A stretch of DNA of 39,143 nucleotides from Pseudomonadota bacterium (GCA_018241185.1 JAFEEH010000239.1:1-39143), one strand, 5' to 3'; shown: positions 17,354 through 25,738, counted from the stretch's first letter. The notes: generated from the sequence alone by a model not told the origin. Translations and numbers: made by a program.

Positions 17354-18949
17354 CTAGTCCGCGGGCAGGCCGGCCTCGGCGAGCCATCGTGCCGCCGCTT
17401 GCATCTGGCGCCGATGGGCGGGCGCGGTGGCGGCGGGCATGCGGCGCAGGAATTCCGCGACGCTGCGAAAGGGGGAGCGCGTGCGCAGCACCGCGACCCA
17501 CTGCGTGGCCAGGGCGTCCTGCCCCAGCATCCGGGCCGCCACGGCGCCGACCGCATAGGGGGTGGGGAAGGCAGGATTCACGGCCATGGCGCGCTGCGCG
17601 GCGTCGAGCGCGGTGGCCGCGTCCTGTCGGGCAAGTGCACTCCAGCCCAATGCGAGATGCCACACGGCGCGCAGCGGCTCGCGCGGGCTGAGTGCGAAGG
17701 CGCGGTCGCACAGGGAAGCCGCTTCTTCCGGGTGCCCCAGGCGTGTGCGCACCAATGCCAGCAGCCCGAAAGCCGGCGCGAACGAGGCCGAGAGCCTGAG
17801 GCAGTGGCGCAATGCTTCTTCGGCGCGCACCGTCTCGCCGCGCGAATAGGCGATGAGGCCCAGCACATAGTGAGCGTCCGGTTCGTCGGGCGCGAGGTCG
17901 AGCGCGCGCTCGGCATGGCCCATGGCTGCGTCCAGAGGCAGCTTTTCCGCCGTGGCGCCCGGCGCCGATTCCCAGTCGAACTGGGCCGCGCGCCAGGCAG
18001 CGCTGGCGAGGCAGACTTCGGCCAGGGCACAGCCGGGGTCGCCGGCGAGCGCCTGCCGCGCCCAGGCCTGGGCGCGCAGGTTCGTGGCCTGCGATTCGGG
18101 CCGTGCGAACAGCTCGACCCAGGCGCGCGCCGCCAGGTCGCGTGCCGACGCGTGCGGGGGCGCGTTGGCCGCGTCTGCGCCAGGGGTGCGTGCGTGGAAC
18201 TCGAAGGTCAGGGTGCGGGCCAGCCGTCCGACCACGATGTCCGCGGCCTGCGTCCACTGGCGCGCTTTCAGCTCGATCGTCTCTGTCCAGGTCTGGCGCT
18301 GGCTCGGTCCGTCGATGAGTGCCACCTCGATCCACAGGCGCTCGCCGGGCACCTGGCGCACCCGTCCGTCGACCACGCAACGCACGCCCAGTTCGCGGGC
18401 CAGCTCGGCGGCGGACCTGCCGCGCTCGCCGTAGCGCAGCATGGTGCCGCGCGCCAGCACGCTGAGCTCCCCGTGGCGCGACAGCTCGCCGATCAGGCGG
18501 TCGGTGAGGGCCGGCGGGATGAAGTCCAGCGCGGGCTCGACCCCGATGGCCTCGAAAGGCAGCACGGCGATGGAATGCGCATCGAGCGTAGGCTCGGTCG
18601 CGTGCTGTACCGGCCAGCGCAGCCGGTAGCCCTTGCGAGGCACCGATTCGATCGCCTCGCGCCCCTCCGCATCCCGGCCCAACAGCTTGCGCAGGCGAGA
18701 CACGCCCTCGTAGAGCGAACTGGGGGTGACGACCACGCCGGCCCACACGGTGGCCAGCAGCGAAGACGCCGGCACCACCGCACCGCTGGCGCGCGCCAGC
18801 ACCAGCAGAAGCCGCATGGCACGCGGCTCGAGCTTGTGCGAGGTGCCGTCGCGCTCGATCCGGTCGGCCAGCGCGAGCACCGTCCAGTCGCCGATGCGCA
18901 GCGCGCCATCCGGCTCGCCTCGCGGCGGTTCGTCAGAGGTGGAGGTCAC
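17354..18949 (-). CDS. winged-helix regulator with TolB-like and TPR regions
   Basis: 531 residues. An OmpR/CadC-type winged helix lies at about 18-115 (LEPRAMRLLLVLARASG, GVSRLRKLLG, SVPRKGYRLRWPV). A domain at about 125-245, starting SIAVLPFEAIG, resembles the TolB/adenylate-cyclase-associated fold. The C-terminal 270 residues are helical with TPR-like repeats (DAHYVLGLIAYSRGE; WHLALGWSALARQDAATAL). No membrane helix separates the domains, so unlike CadC it should be cytoplasmic. A GTG start at 18949 is the only good choice. Divergent from the Bug protein gene with 107 bp between, suggesting it may control that gene. The inducer is unknown. Confidence 0.85.
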   Translation of the reverse strand: MTSTSDEPPRGEPDGALRIGDWTVLALADRIERDGTSHKLEPRAMRLLLVLARASGAVVPASSLLATVWAGVVVTPSSLYEGVSRLRKLLGRDAEGREAIESVPRKGYRLRWPVQHATEPTLDAHSIAVLPFEAIGVEPALDFIPPALTDRLIGELSRHGELSVLARGTMLRYGERGRSAAELARELGVRCVVDGRVRQVPGERLWIEVALIDGPSQRQTWTETIELKARQWTQAADIVVGRLARTLTFEFHARTPGADAANAPPHASARDLAARAWVELFARPESQATNLRAQAWARQALAGDPGCALAEVCLASAAWRAAQFDWESAPGATAEKLPLDAAMGHAERALDLAPDEPDAHYVLGLIAYSRGETVRAEEALRHCLRLSASFAPAFGLLALVRTRLGHPEEAASLCDRAFALSPREPLRAVWHLALGWSALARQDAATALDAAQRAMAVNPAFPTPYAVGAVAARMLGQDALATQWVAVLRTRSPFRSVAEFLRRMPAATAPAHRRQMQAAARWLAEAGLPAD

Positions 18950-19056
18950 GGCGTGGTGCGCGGACGAGGGATGTGGCCGATCTTAAGAAAAGCCCAAGAT
19001 CCGTCCAGTGCCGGGCGCGCACACTGGCTGTACACCCTCGAACTTCGGAGCTCGCC

Positions 19057-19998
19057 ATGCCATCCCTTCGCCGTCGACATGTCCTGCTGTGCGCGCTGTG
19101 TGCCGCCGGTGCCACCTTCCGCGCCGCGGCACAGGCAGCCCACGCCACCGTGGTAGTGCCATTTGCGGCCGGCTCGGCGCCGGACACGGTGGCACGCCTG
19201 CTGGTCGAGCCCATGGCCGCCGAGCTCGGCATGCCGGTGGTGGTGGAGAACCAGCCCGGCGCGGGCGGCATGGTCGGGGTCGCGCATGTCGCGCGCGCCA
19301 CGGCGGACGGCCGCACCGTGGTGCTGTCGGGCGACGCCGCGCTCGTCATGCCCGACCCGCAGGGTCTGCGCCGCTACGACCCGGTGCGTGACCTGGCACC
19401 GGTCTCGCGGCTGGTCGCCACGCCCAATGTGCTGGTGGTGGGCACCGGCCTCGGCGTGAGCGATCTCGCGGGGCTGATGGCCTGGGCACGGTCGCAGCCG
19501 CCGGGCACGGTGAGCTATGCGTCGGTCGGTGCGGGAACCTCCTCGCACCGCGGCGGGCGGTTGCTGGCCCGGCGCCTGGGGGTGCCGCTGGCGCATGTGC
19601 CATACGCGCAGAGCCCGCTGCCGGACGTGGTCGCGGGCCGTGTGAGCCTCTTCTTCGCCAACGTGGCGACGGCGATGCCGCTGGTGCGCGAGGGTCGGCT
19701 GGTCGCACTCGGCGTGGCGTCCGCCCAGCGTTCGCCGATCGCGCCGGAACTGCCGACCTTGTCGGAGGCCGGACTGCCGGACTTCGAATCCGCCGCCTGG
19801 TTCGCGCTGCTCGCCCCCGCGGGCACGCCCGGCATTGCGCTGGAGCGCTGGCAGAGGGCGGCCCGCGCGGCGATGGGATCGACCGCCGTGCGCGTCCGCC
19901 TCCAGGCCTTGGGCATCGAACCCGTCGGCTCCACGGCCGCGGAGCTGCGCACGACCATCGAGCAGGAAACGCGTCGCTGGGCCGCGCTGGCCGAGTGA
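19057..19998 (+). CDS. Bug-family periplasmic solute-binding protein
   Basis: 313 residues of the tripartite tricarboxylate transporter receptor (Bug/TctC) family, very numerous in Burkholderiales. The N-terminus (LRRRHVLLCALCAAG) is a signal peptide with a Tat-like RRR start. Family segments are VVVPFAAGSAPDTVAR, VVVENQPGAGGMVG, SYASVGAGTSSH, LAHVPYAQSPLPDVVAG and LGVASAQRSPIAPELPTLSEAG. These proteins bind small carboxylates. No tctAB membrane genes are nearby, so it is an orphan that borrows a transporter or acts as a sensor. GGAG precedes the ATG at 19057. Confidence 0.9.
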   Translation: MPSLRRRHVLLCALCAAGATFRAAAQAAHATVVVPFAAGSAPDTVARLLVEPMAAELGMPVVVENQPGAGGMVGVAHVARATADGRTVVLSGDAALVMPDPQGLRRYDPVRDLAPVSRLVATPNVLVVGTGLGVSDLAGLMAWARSQPPGTVSYASVGAGTSSHRGGRLLARRLGVPLAHVPYAQSPLPDVVAGRVSLFFANVATAMPLVREGRLVALGVASAQRSPIAPELPTLSEAGLPDFESAAWFALLAPAGTPGIALERWQRAARAAMGSTAVRVRLQALGIEPVGSTAAELRTTIEQETRRWAALAE

Positions 19999-20005
19999 GG
20001 CGACG

Positions 20006-20338
20006 ATGGCCATCTCCCCCGCCGCCGTGGCGCGCGCCGCCCGCGATCCGCTGGCCCCGGCGTGCCTCTATGCCCGTGCTCTGGCCTGGGCCTTCACGCT
20101 GTTCAGTTCAGCCCGGGTCGTGGCCTACGTGCCGACGATCTGGGCGCTCTGGCACAGCGGCGACTCGCAGCAGCACTCGCTGTTCACGTGGATCACCTGG
20201 ACCGGTGCCAACGCCACCATGGCGCTGTGGTTGTGGGAACAGAATGGGCGGCGCCCGTCGCGCGCCGTGGTGGTCAGCCTGTGCAACGCGGTGATGTGCG
20301 CCGCGACGCTGGTGCTGATCGTCGCGCTGCGCCACTGA
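20006..20338 (+). CDS. small three-helix membrane protein of unknown function
   Basis: 110 residues with three predicted membrane segments (about 25-47, 57-75 and 88-108). The pattern YVPTIWALWHSGDSQQHSLF followed by ANATMALWLWEQNGRR recalls half-transporters of the PQ-loop/SemiSWEET type, but the resemblance is weak and no function is claimed. It starts 7 bp after the Bug gene and is likely cotranscribed with it. Convergent with the GNAT gene at 20369. Confidence 0.7.
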   Translation: MAISPAAVARAARDPLAPACLYARALAWAFTLFSSARVVAYVPTIWALWHSGDSQQHSLFTWITWTGANATMALWLWEQNGRRPSRAVVVSLCNAVMCAATLVLIVALRH

Positions 20339-20368
20339 GTGCCCGATACCGGCACGTTGCGAGGCCGC

Positions 20369-20962
20369 TTACTCTGCCAGCGCCTTGCGCAACCGGGTGA
20401 GCCGGGCGTCGTGCGGATCGCGCTGCACCGTGAAGCCCAGCGCACGTGCCAAGCCGATCATGGGCGCGTTCTCGTGCAGCGTGACGTCGGACAGCTCGCG
20501 CACGCCCGCTGCGCGAGCCGCCTCGACCAGGCGCGAGAGCAGCACGCGCGCCAGTCCGCGGCTCTGCCAGGCATCGGCCAGCACGATGGCGAACTCGGCG
20601 CTGCCGCGAGCGGCGGCCCGCGCATCGACGCTGGGCGCGTAGCGTGCCACGCCGACCTCGGTCTGTACGCCGTCCACGCAGGCGATCGCCACCAGGGCCA
20701 GCGCATGCGGGTAGTCGGTTTCGGTCATGCGCTGCAGCTCGTCGGGCTGGGGCATGCGCGGCGACAGCAGGCGCATGTAGCCGGTGTGCGGCGAGAGGCC
20801 ACGCACGAAGCGTGTGTGTCGCGGCAGGTCCTGCGGCCGGATGGGACGCAGGGTGACCGGCGTGCCGTCACGCAGGCTCAGGTCTTCGACGAGCGCCTGC
20901 GCCCAGTCGGGGAGGTCGGGGCGGGCGCCGCAGTCGCCGGCGAATTCGCGGTCGGCATCCAT
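20369..20962 (-). CDS. GNAT-family N-acetyltransferase
   Basis: 197 residues. After a variable 25-residue N-terminus comes the GNAT core: VTLRPIRPQDLPRHTRFVRG, GVARYAPSVDA, AEFAIVLADAWQSRGLARVLLSRLVEAARAAG in shorter pieces (the Q/RxxGxG/A acetyl-CoA motif is QSRGLA), and HENAPMIGLARALGF. It resembles the acetyltransferase domains that modify protein lysines (Pat-like C-terminal domain), but the substrate is unknown. The ATG at 20962 is the first plausible start. Confidence 0.85.
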   Translation of the reverse strand: MDADREFAGDCGARPDLPDWAQALVEDLSLRDGTPVTLRPIRPQDLPRHTRFVRGLSPHTGYMRLLSPRMPQPDELQRMTETDYPHALALVAIACVDGVQTEVGVARYAPSVDARAAARGSAEFAIVLADAWQSRGLARVLLSRLVEAARAAGVRELSDVTLHENAPMIGLARALGFTVQRDPHDARLTRLRKALAE

Positions 20963-21041
20963 CGCATCGGGCCAGATCGGGCCATCCAGTATGCGAAGCG
21001 CGGCGGGCGCGGTGCAGCGGGTTTGTGCCGGGGGCGGCGCG

Positions 21042-22070
21042 TCAGCTGTGCGGCACGCCCAGCAGCTCGTGCAGCCGCGTGCTGGTCGTCGTGTACTGCA
21101 GCGGCGGCACCTTGCCGTCGAAGACGATCTCGGCGGCGGCCCAGGCGGCCAGCGTGGCCTCGTGGAAGCCGCAGACGATGAGCTTCTTCTTGCCCGGGTA
21201 GGTGTTGATGTCGCCCACGGCAAAGAGGCCGCGCTCGCGTGTCTCGTAGCGCGCGGTGTCGACCGGCACCTGCTTGCGCTCGAGTTCGAGGCCCCAGTCG
21301 GCGATCGGGCCCAGGCGCGGCGAGATGCCCTGGCAGACCACCAGCGCATCGAGTCGCAGCACGACGGTCTGCCCTTCAGGCGTGGCGATGACGAGCTGCC
21401 GTCCGTCGAAGGCGCCCGGCTGGCCGATCACGAGGCGGATGTCGCCGGCGTCGATGCGTGCGCGCAGCCGCGCCACCGCCGCCTCGTCACCCCGGAAGGC
21501 GTCGCGCCGGTGCAGCAGCATGACCTCGCGCGCCACGCCCACCAGCGCCAGCGCGGTCTCGACCGCGGCCTCGTCACCGCCGTGCACGACCACGGACTGG
21601 CTGGCGAAGCGGCTGAAGTCCGACGGGTGATAGAAGAGTTGGCGACCCTCGTAGGCCTCGGCCCCGTCGACGCCGAGCTTCTTGGGCACGAAGGCGCCCA
21701 CGCCGGCGGCGAGGAAGATGGTCCTGACGAGGAAGGTCTTGCCTCCGGTGGTGCCGGCACGCCAGCGGCTGTCGGGTTCGCGTACGAGGGTCGATACCTG
21801 CTCGCCCAGGTGCATCGGCACCTTGAAGGGCGCGAGTTGCGCGAGCAGCGCCTGCGCCAGCCCGCGGCCGGTGGTCGCGGGGGTGCCGGGAATGTCGTAG
21901 ATGGGTTTGTCGCCGTACAGCTCGACGCACTGGCCGCCCGCGTGGGACAGGGCGTCGACGATGTGGCAGGGGATTTCGAGCAGGCCCAGCTGGAAGGCCT
22001 GGAACAGCCCCACCGGTCCGGCGCCGATGATCAGCGCATCGGTTTCGATCGGTGCTGCGGTGTCGTTCAC
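21042..22070 (-). CDS. ferredoxin--NADP+ reductase, thioredoxin-reductase-like type
   Basis: 342 residues, FAD protein of the YumC/TrxB-like FNR group: FAD motif GAGPVG (16-21), GGQCVELYGDKPIYDIPG, a second Rossmann motif VVHGGDEAAVETAL for NADPH, and GLFAVGDINTYPGKKKLIVCGFHEA. The redox CxxC of true thioredoxin reductase is absent, which identifies it as a ferredoxin reductase. It begins 10 bp after the 7Fe ferredoxin gene, its expected partner, and ends the cluster that starts with the sulfate genes. Confidence 0.92.
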   Translation of the reverse strand: MNDTAAPIETDALIIGAGPVGLFQAFQLGLLEIPCHIVDALSHAGGQCVELYGDKPIYDIPGTPATTGRGLAQALLAQLAPFKVPMHLGEQVSTLVREPDSRWRAGTTGGKTFLVRTIFLAAGVGAFVPKKLGVDGAEAYEGRQLFYHPSDFSRFASQSVVVHGGDEAAVETALALVGVAREVMLLHRRDAFRGDEAAVARLRARIDAGDIRLVIGQPGAFDGRQLVIATPEGQTVVLRLDALVVCQGISPRLGPIADWGLELERKQVPVDTARYETRERGLFAVGDINTYPGKKKLIVCGFHEATLAAWAAAEIVFDGKVPPLQYTTTSTRLHELLGVPHS

Positions 22071-22080
22071 CAGGGCCGGC

Positions 22081-22410
22081 TTACTTGATCAGCTCGCCGA
22101 TCTTGCCCGTCTTGTCCTTCCACTCGTCGGCGTCGGGCAGCGCGGGCTTGCGCTTGGTGATGCTCTTCCAGCCGTCGGCCACGGCCAGTTCGGCATTGAG
22201 CTTGATGAAGGCCAGCTGATCAGCCGGGAGATCTTCCTCGGCGTAGATCGCATTGACCGGGCATTCGGGGATGCACACGGCGCAGTCGATGCACTCGTCC
22301 GGATCGATCACCAGCATGTTCGGCCCCTCGCGGAAGCAATCCACCGGACACACGTCGACGCAATCGGTGTATTTGCAGCGGATGCAGTTCTCGGAGACGA
22401 CGTGGGTCAT
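22081..22410 (-). CDS. 7Fe ferredoxin (FdxA)
   Basis: 109 residues. The first cluster motif (Cys9, Cys17 and the distal Cys50) fits a 3Fe-4S centre; Cys21, Cys40, Cys43 and Cys46 fit a 4Fe-4S centre. The sequence ([20 protein letters not shown] and [17 protein letters not shown]) is typical of FdxA. The C-terminal 50 residues form the helical cap of seven-iron ferredoxins. It lies 42 bp after cysN and 10 bp before the ferredoxin reductase. It is a likely electron carrier to the sulfite reductase at 26356, though FdxA also serves other pathways. Confidence 0.95.
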   Translation of the reverse strand: MTHVVSENCIRCKYTDCVDVCPVDCFREGPNMLVIDPDECIDCAVCIPECPVNAIYAEEDLPADQLAFIKLNAELAVADGWKSITKRKPALPDADEWKDKTGKIGELIK

Positions 22411-22452
22411 GGCGCTATGGCTGGTGAGGCGGGTCGGGGAAAACCCGGCATT

Positions 22453-23850
22453 TTAAGGGCTCGGCGCAGGCTGTGCCGGCGCGCGGACAAGCACGGCCGC
22501 CGAGGTGCGGTGCGAGGCCGTGTCGACCAGCACCATCGACCCCAGCGCGCGCGACTGCGTGAAGGGCAGCACCGCCAACGGCTGCTGCAGCGCAAGCACC
22601 ACCTCGCCGATGGCATTCGGCTCCAGCTGCGTGGCGGCTTCGGCCTCCAGCGTGTTGACGTTCAGCCGGTGCGCAATGCGCGTCACCTTGGCCTTGACCC
22701 AGCGGTGGCCCTGCAGCGCCCAGTACACGCGGCCCGGCACCAGCGGCTCGTCGTCGAGCCAGGCCACGGTGGCGGTGATCTCGCGCACGGGCTGGAAGGC
22801 CTCGGGCTCGAGCAGCCAGTCGCCGCGCGACACGTCCACCTCGCGGTCGAGCACGATGCCGGCGCTGTGGCCGGCGTGCACGCCGCGCTCCTGGCGCGTA
22901 TGGGTGAGCACGCGCGCCACGGTCGCATGCTGCCCGCTGGGCAGGATGGCGATGCGCTGGCCCGGCACGACCTGGCCGCTGGCCACGCGGCCCCAGAAGA
23001 TGCGGCGGCCCTGGCTCGTATCGGAAGATCCGGAGAACTTTTCGACCCATTGCACGGGAAAGGCAAAGGGCACGGCTTCGTCCTGCGACGTGACCGGCAG
23101 GCCCTCGAGCAGTTCGAGCAGGCTCGGGCCCTCGTAGCCGGCCCAGCCGGTGCTGCCTTCGCGGTGACGCGAGGTCACGTTCCAGCCCTTGAGGGCCGAC
23201 ACCGGCACGATGGCCGTGAGCTGCACGCCGGCGGCTTGCGCGAAATCGTTCAGTGCGGCGCTGATGCGCTCGAAGGCCAGCTCTGCGTCGTCGATGGCAT
23301 CGAGCTTGTTCACGGCGACCACGATCGACTGCACGCGCAGCAGGTGCGCCAGCAGGGTGTGGCGGCGGGTCTGCGGCAGCAGGTCGCGCACGACGACTTC
23401 GCCGTCGCCCACCTCGGCGGCCCACTTGAGCTTGGTCGCGTCGACCAGCACCACCGCGGCATCGGCGCTCGACGCGGCCGTGACCATGTTGCGCGTGTAT
23501 TGCTCGTGGCCCGGCGCGTCGCCGATGATGAACTTGCGCTTCGCGGTCGAGAAGTAGCGGTAGGCGACGTCGATCGTGATGCCCTGTTCGCGCTCGGCCG
23601 ACAGGCCGTCGGTCAGCAGGGCGAGGTCGGTTTCGCCGTTGCGTTGCACGCCGGCCAACTGGTCCTGCAGCACCGTCTTGCTGTCCACCAGCAGGCGCCC
23701 GATCAGCGTGCTCTTGCCGTCGTCCACGCTGCCGCAGGTGATGAAGCGCAACGCGGTGCCGGTGTCGCCTTGGGCGGCGGATTCAGAGCCAAAAGTGCCT
23801 GCAGCGCCCGCGGTGTCTGCGCGAGCAGCTATCGAATTCGTAGCAGTCAT
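22453..23850 (-). CDS. sulfate adenylyltransferase subunit 1, GTPase (CysN)
   Basis: Works with CysD to make adenylyl sulfate from sulfate and ATP, driven by GTP hydrolysis. 465 residues, EF-Tu-like: G1 GSVDDGKST (40-48), G3 DAPGHEQ, G4 NKLD, then two beta-barrel domains. No APS-kinase domain (CysC) is fused. The start ATG shares one base with the cysD stop (TGATG). Residues 3-24 are encoded by dispersed repeat copy C, giving an Ala/Thr/Ser-rich N-terminus unlike that of the E. coli protein. Confidence 0.95.
   Translation of the reverse strand: MTATNSIAARADTAGAAGTFGSESAAQGDTGTALRFITCGSVDDGKSTLIGRLLVDSKTVLQDQLAGVQRNGETDLALLTDGLSAEREQGITIDVAYRYFSTAKRKFIIGDAPGHEQYTRNMVTAASSADAAVVLVDATKLKWAAEVGDGEVVVRDLLPQTRRHTLLAHLLRVQSIVVAVNKLDAIDDAELAFERISAALNDFAQAAGVQLTAIVPVSALKGWNVTSRHREGSTGWAGYEGPSLLELLEGLPVTSQDEAVPFAFPVQWVEKFSGSSDTSQGRRIFWGRVASGQVVPGQRIAILPSGQHATVARVLTHTRQERGVHAGHSAGIVLDREVDVSRGDWLLEPEAFQPVREITATVAWLDDEPLVPGRVYWALQGHRWVKAKVTRIAHRLNVNTLEAEAATQLEPNAIGEVVLALQQPLAVLPFTQSRALGSMVLVDTASHRTSAAVLVRAPAQPAPSP
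23780..23845 (-). repeat. dispersed 65-bp repeat, copy C (inside cysN)
   Basis: On the minus strand it runs from TGCTACGAATTCGATAGCTG through CGCGGGCGCTGCAGGCACTTTTGG to GAATCC, aligning with copies A and B. It lies in sense orientation and provides cysN codons 2-24. Confidence 0.7.
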
Positions 23851-24833
23851 CAGAAATATCCGTCCTTCTTGCGCTTCTCCATGGAAGCTTCCGAGGTCTT
23901 GTCGTCCATGCGCGTCGCGCCGCGCTCGCTCACGTCGGCGGCCAGCGTCTCGATCACCACGTCGCCGGCATCGGCGGCCAGGCTCTCGACCGGCGCGGTG
24001 CAGGTGATGTCGCCCACGGTGCGAAAGCGCACGTTGCGCACTTCGACCGTCTCGCCGTCGCGGGGCGGCGTGAGTTCGGTCACGGGCATCAGCAGGCCCT
24101 TGCGCTCGACCACTTCGCGCGGGTGCGTGTAGTAGATCGAGGGCAGTTCGATCTGCTCGCGCTCGATGTACTGCCACACGTCCAGCTCGGTCCAGTTGCT
24201 GATGGGGAATACGCGGAAGTGCTCTCCCGGCGCCAGGCGGGTGTTGAACAGCGTCCACAGCTCGGGGCGCTGGTCCTTGGGCTGCCATTGGCCGAAGGCG
24301 TCGCGGTGCGAAAAGATGCGCTCCTTGGCGCGGGCCTTTTCCTCGTCGCGGCGCGCGCCGCCGATCAGTGCGTCGAAGCGGAATTCCTCGATGGCTTCGA
24401 GCAGCGTGACCGACTGGTGCACGTTGCGCGACTCGCCCGGATGCGCCAGGCGCACCGTGCCGCGCGCCATCGAATCCTCCACGCTGCGCACGATGAGCTC
24501 CGCGCCCAGTTCCTTCGCGCGGTGGTCGCGGAAGGCCGTCACTTCGGGGAAGTTGTGGCCCGTGTCGATCATCAGCAGCGGGTAGGGCAGGCGGCCGGCG
24601 CCGAAGGCCTTCTCGACGCACTTGAGCAGCACCAGCGAGTCCTTGCCGCCCGAGAAGAGCAGCGTCGGGCGCTCGAAGGCGGCTGCGACCTCGCGCAGGA
24701 TGAAGATCGCTTCTTCCTCGAGCGCGTCGAGGTGGGTGTTGGACAGGCGGGCAGGCGAATGCATCGTCGTGGCGGCTTGCAGCAGGTCGGGTTCGGTGCG
24801 GGCGTTCATGGGGTCGGGGTCGGGAGCGGACAT
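23850..24833 (-). CDS. sulfate adenylyltransferase subunit 2 (CysD)
   Basis: ATP-pyrophosphatase subunit that adenylates sulfate. 327 residues, with the PP-loop SGGKDS at 61-66 in LLFSGGKDSLVLLK, LMIDTGHNFPE, ALIGGARRDEEKARAKER, FPISNWTELDVWQYI and YYTHPREVVERKGLL, ending KKDGYF. The ATG at 24833 gives a 40-residue N-terminal tail; later ATGs at 24809 or 24764 are possible. It overlaps cysN by one base. An inverted repeat of about 100 bp separates it from cysH. Confidence 0.95.
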   Translation of the reverse strand: MSAPDPDPMNARTEPDLLQAATTMHSPARLSNTHLDALEEEAIFILREVAAAFERPTLLFSGGKDSLVLLKCVEKAFGAGRLPYPLLMIDTGHNFPEVTAFRDHRAKELGAELIVRSVEDSMARGTVRLAHPGESRNVHQSVTLLEAIEEFRFDALIGGARRDEEKARAKERIFSHRDAFGQWQPKDQRPELWTLFNTRLAPGEHFRVFPISNWTELDVWQYIEREQIELPSIYYTHPREVVERKGLLMPVTELTPPRDGETVEVRNVRFRTVGDITCTAPVESLAADAGDVVIETLAADVSERGATRMDDKTSEASMEKRKKDGYF

Positions 24834-24935
24834 CCGTACGCGAAGGGCGCGAAGGTCACGCGAAGGACGCAAAAAAATTACTTGGAGGTTCTTTCGCGTG
24901 TTTTGCGAAACCTTCGCGACCTTCGCGTATGGAGG
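24834..24935. repeat. long imperfect inverted repeat between cysH and cysD
   Basis: The left arm (about 24835-24875) holds repeated CGCGAAGG units beginning TACGCGAAGG. The right arm (about 24892-24935) is its near complement, ending CCTTCGCGTA. They flank a short AT-rich centre (24872-24890). The arms align over about 40 bases with a few mismatches and would form a large hairpin on either strand. It fills almost the whole cysH-cysD gap. It could reduce read-through or protect the cysH message end. Confidence 0.7.
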
Positions 24936-24942
24936 TCCGATT

Positions 24943-25563
24943 TCAATGGCTCAGATGCAGACCGCACTCGCGGTTGTCTTCGCCCTTGGTCGGGTCCACG
25001 TAGTCGAAGTTGTTGGGCAGGCCGTGCTTTTCGCAGTACGCGTACAGGTCCTTGGACGACCAGTGCAGCAGCGGGGCGACCTTGATCAGGCCGTCGGGGT
25101 TGATGCTGACGGGGTCCATCTGTGCGCGCACGGCGGTGTCGGCGGCGCGCAGGGCGGTGAACCAGACCTTTGGTGCGGTCTCGCGCAGGGCGCGGGCGAA
25201 GGGCTCGAGCTTCACCTCTTCGGTGAAGGCCGAATGGCGCGGGTCGTCCAGCGCGGGCGTCGGGCCGTCCACGGCTTCGCGGTGCGCGCGCGAGCGAAGC
25301 GGAAGGTAGATCTTCAGGTTCAACTTCAGCTGCTTCGTCACTTCGTCGGCGAAGCGGTAGGTGGCCTCGGTGTTGTAGCCGTTGTCCATCCAGACCACCG
25401 GCACGTCGGGCTGGACCTGCGTCACCAGGTGCAGGATCACGGCTTCGAAGGGTCGGAAGTTGGTCGTGACGATGGCCGGCTGATTCAAGCCGAGGGCCCA
25501 GTCGACCAGGCCCTCGGCGTTGCGGCCGAGGCGGTCGTTGATGTCTGCAAGATCGATGCTCAT
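24943..25563 (-). CDS. phosphoadenylyl/adenylyl-sulfate reductase family protein (CysH), atypical
   Basis: 206 residues. It aligns with PAPS reductases through VTTNFRPFEAVILHLVTQ, VPVVWMDNGYNTEATYRFAD, LKLNLKIYLPL, VWFTALRAADTAVRAQMD, KVAPLLHWSSKDLYAYCEKH and the C-terminal ECGLH with the catalytic cysteine. The paired cysteines that bind 4Fe-4S in APS reductases are absent, which argues against an APS reductase. It is about 35 residues shorter than E. coli CysH, lacking the usual YLSVGDTHTT loop. Position in the cys cluster with its own promoter module supports a role in sulfate reduction, but which substrate it uses is open. Confidence 0.85.
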   Translation of the reverse strand: MSIDLADINDRLGRNAEGLVDWALGLNQPAIVTTNFRPFEAVILHLVTQVQPDVPVVWMDNGYNTEATYRFADEVTKQLKLNLKIYLPLRSRAHREAVDGPTPALDDPRHSAFTEEVKLEPFARALRETAPKVWFTALRAADTAVRAQMDPVSINPDGLIKVAPLLHWSSKDLYAYCEKHGLPNNFDYVDPTKGEDNRECGLHLSH

Positions 25564-25620
25564 GGGTGCGATTCGTTGAAGCGGGTCGCCGTGCGCAATG
25601 CCTCAGCACCCGAGGCCCGC

Positions 25621-25738
25621 ACTTTAGGGAGCACCCTTATGAAAGCAAACGATCTTTTAGTTCGCGCTTTATGCGGATAAGCAAATGCGCCAGTGTTCAT
25701 GCGGCTTCCCGCAGGATCGGCGCGCGAATCCGGATAAG
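25621..25738 (-). promoter_or_regulatory. cysH promoter with CysB-like activator module
   Basis: On the minus strand: -35 TTGCTT (complement of 25643-25648), 16-bp spacer, -10 TAAAGT (complement of 25621-25626), about 58 bp before the cysH ATG. Upstream lies the dyad TTATGCGGATAA (25669-25680) and a second GGATAAG at 25732-25738. The GGATAAG copies are 57 bp apart, exactly as in the cysI module, and about 60 bp are near-identical between the two. A LysR-type activator such as CysB is the natural candidate. Confidence 0.7.

Noticed and set aside
15687-17357. A 556-residue open frame on the plus strand
   Set aside because: Antisense to the CytX-like permease and its riboswitch; Gln/Arg/His-rich without domains.
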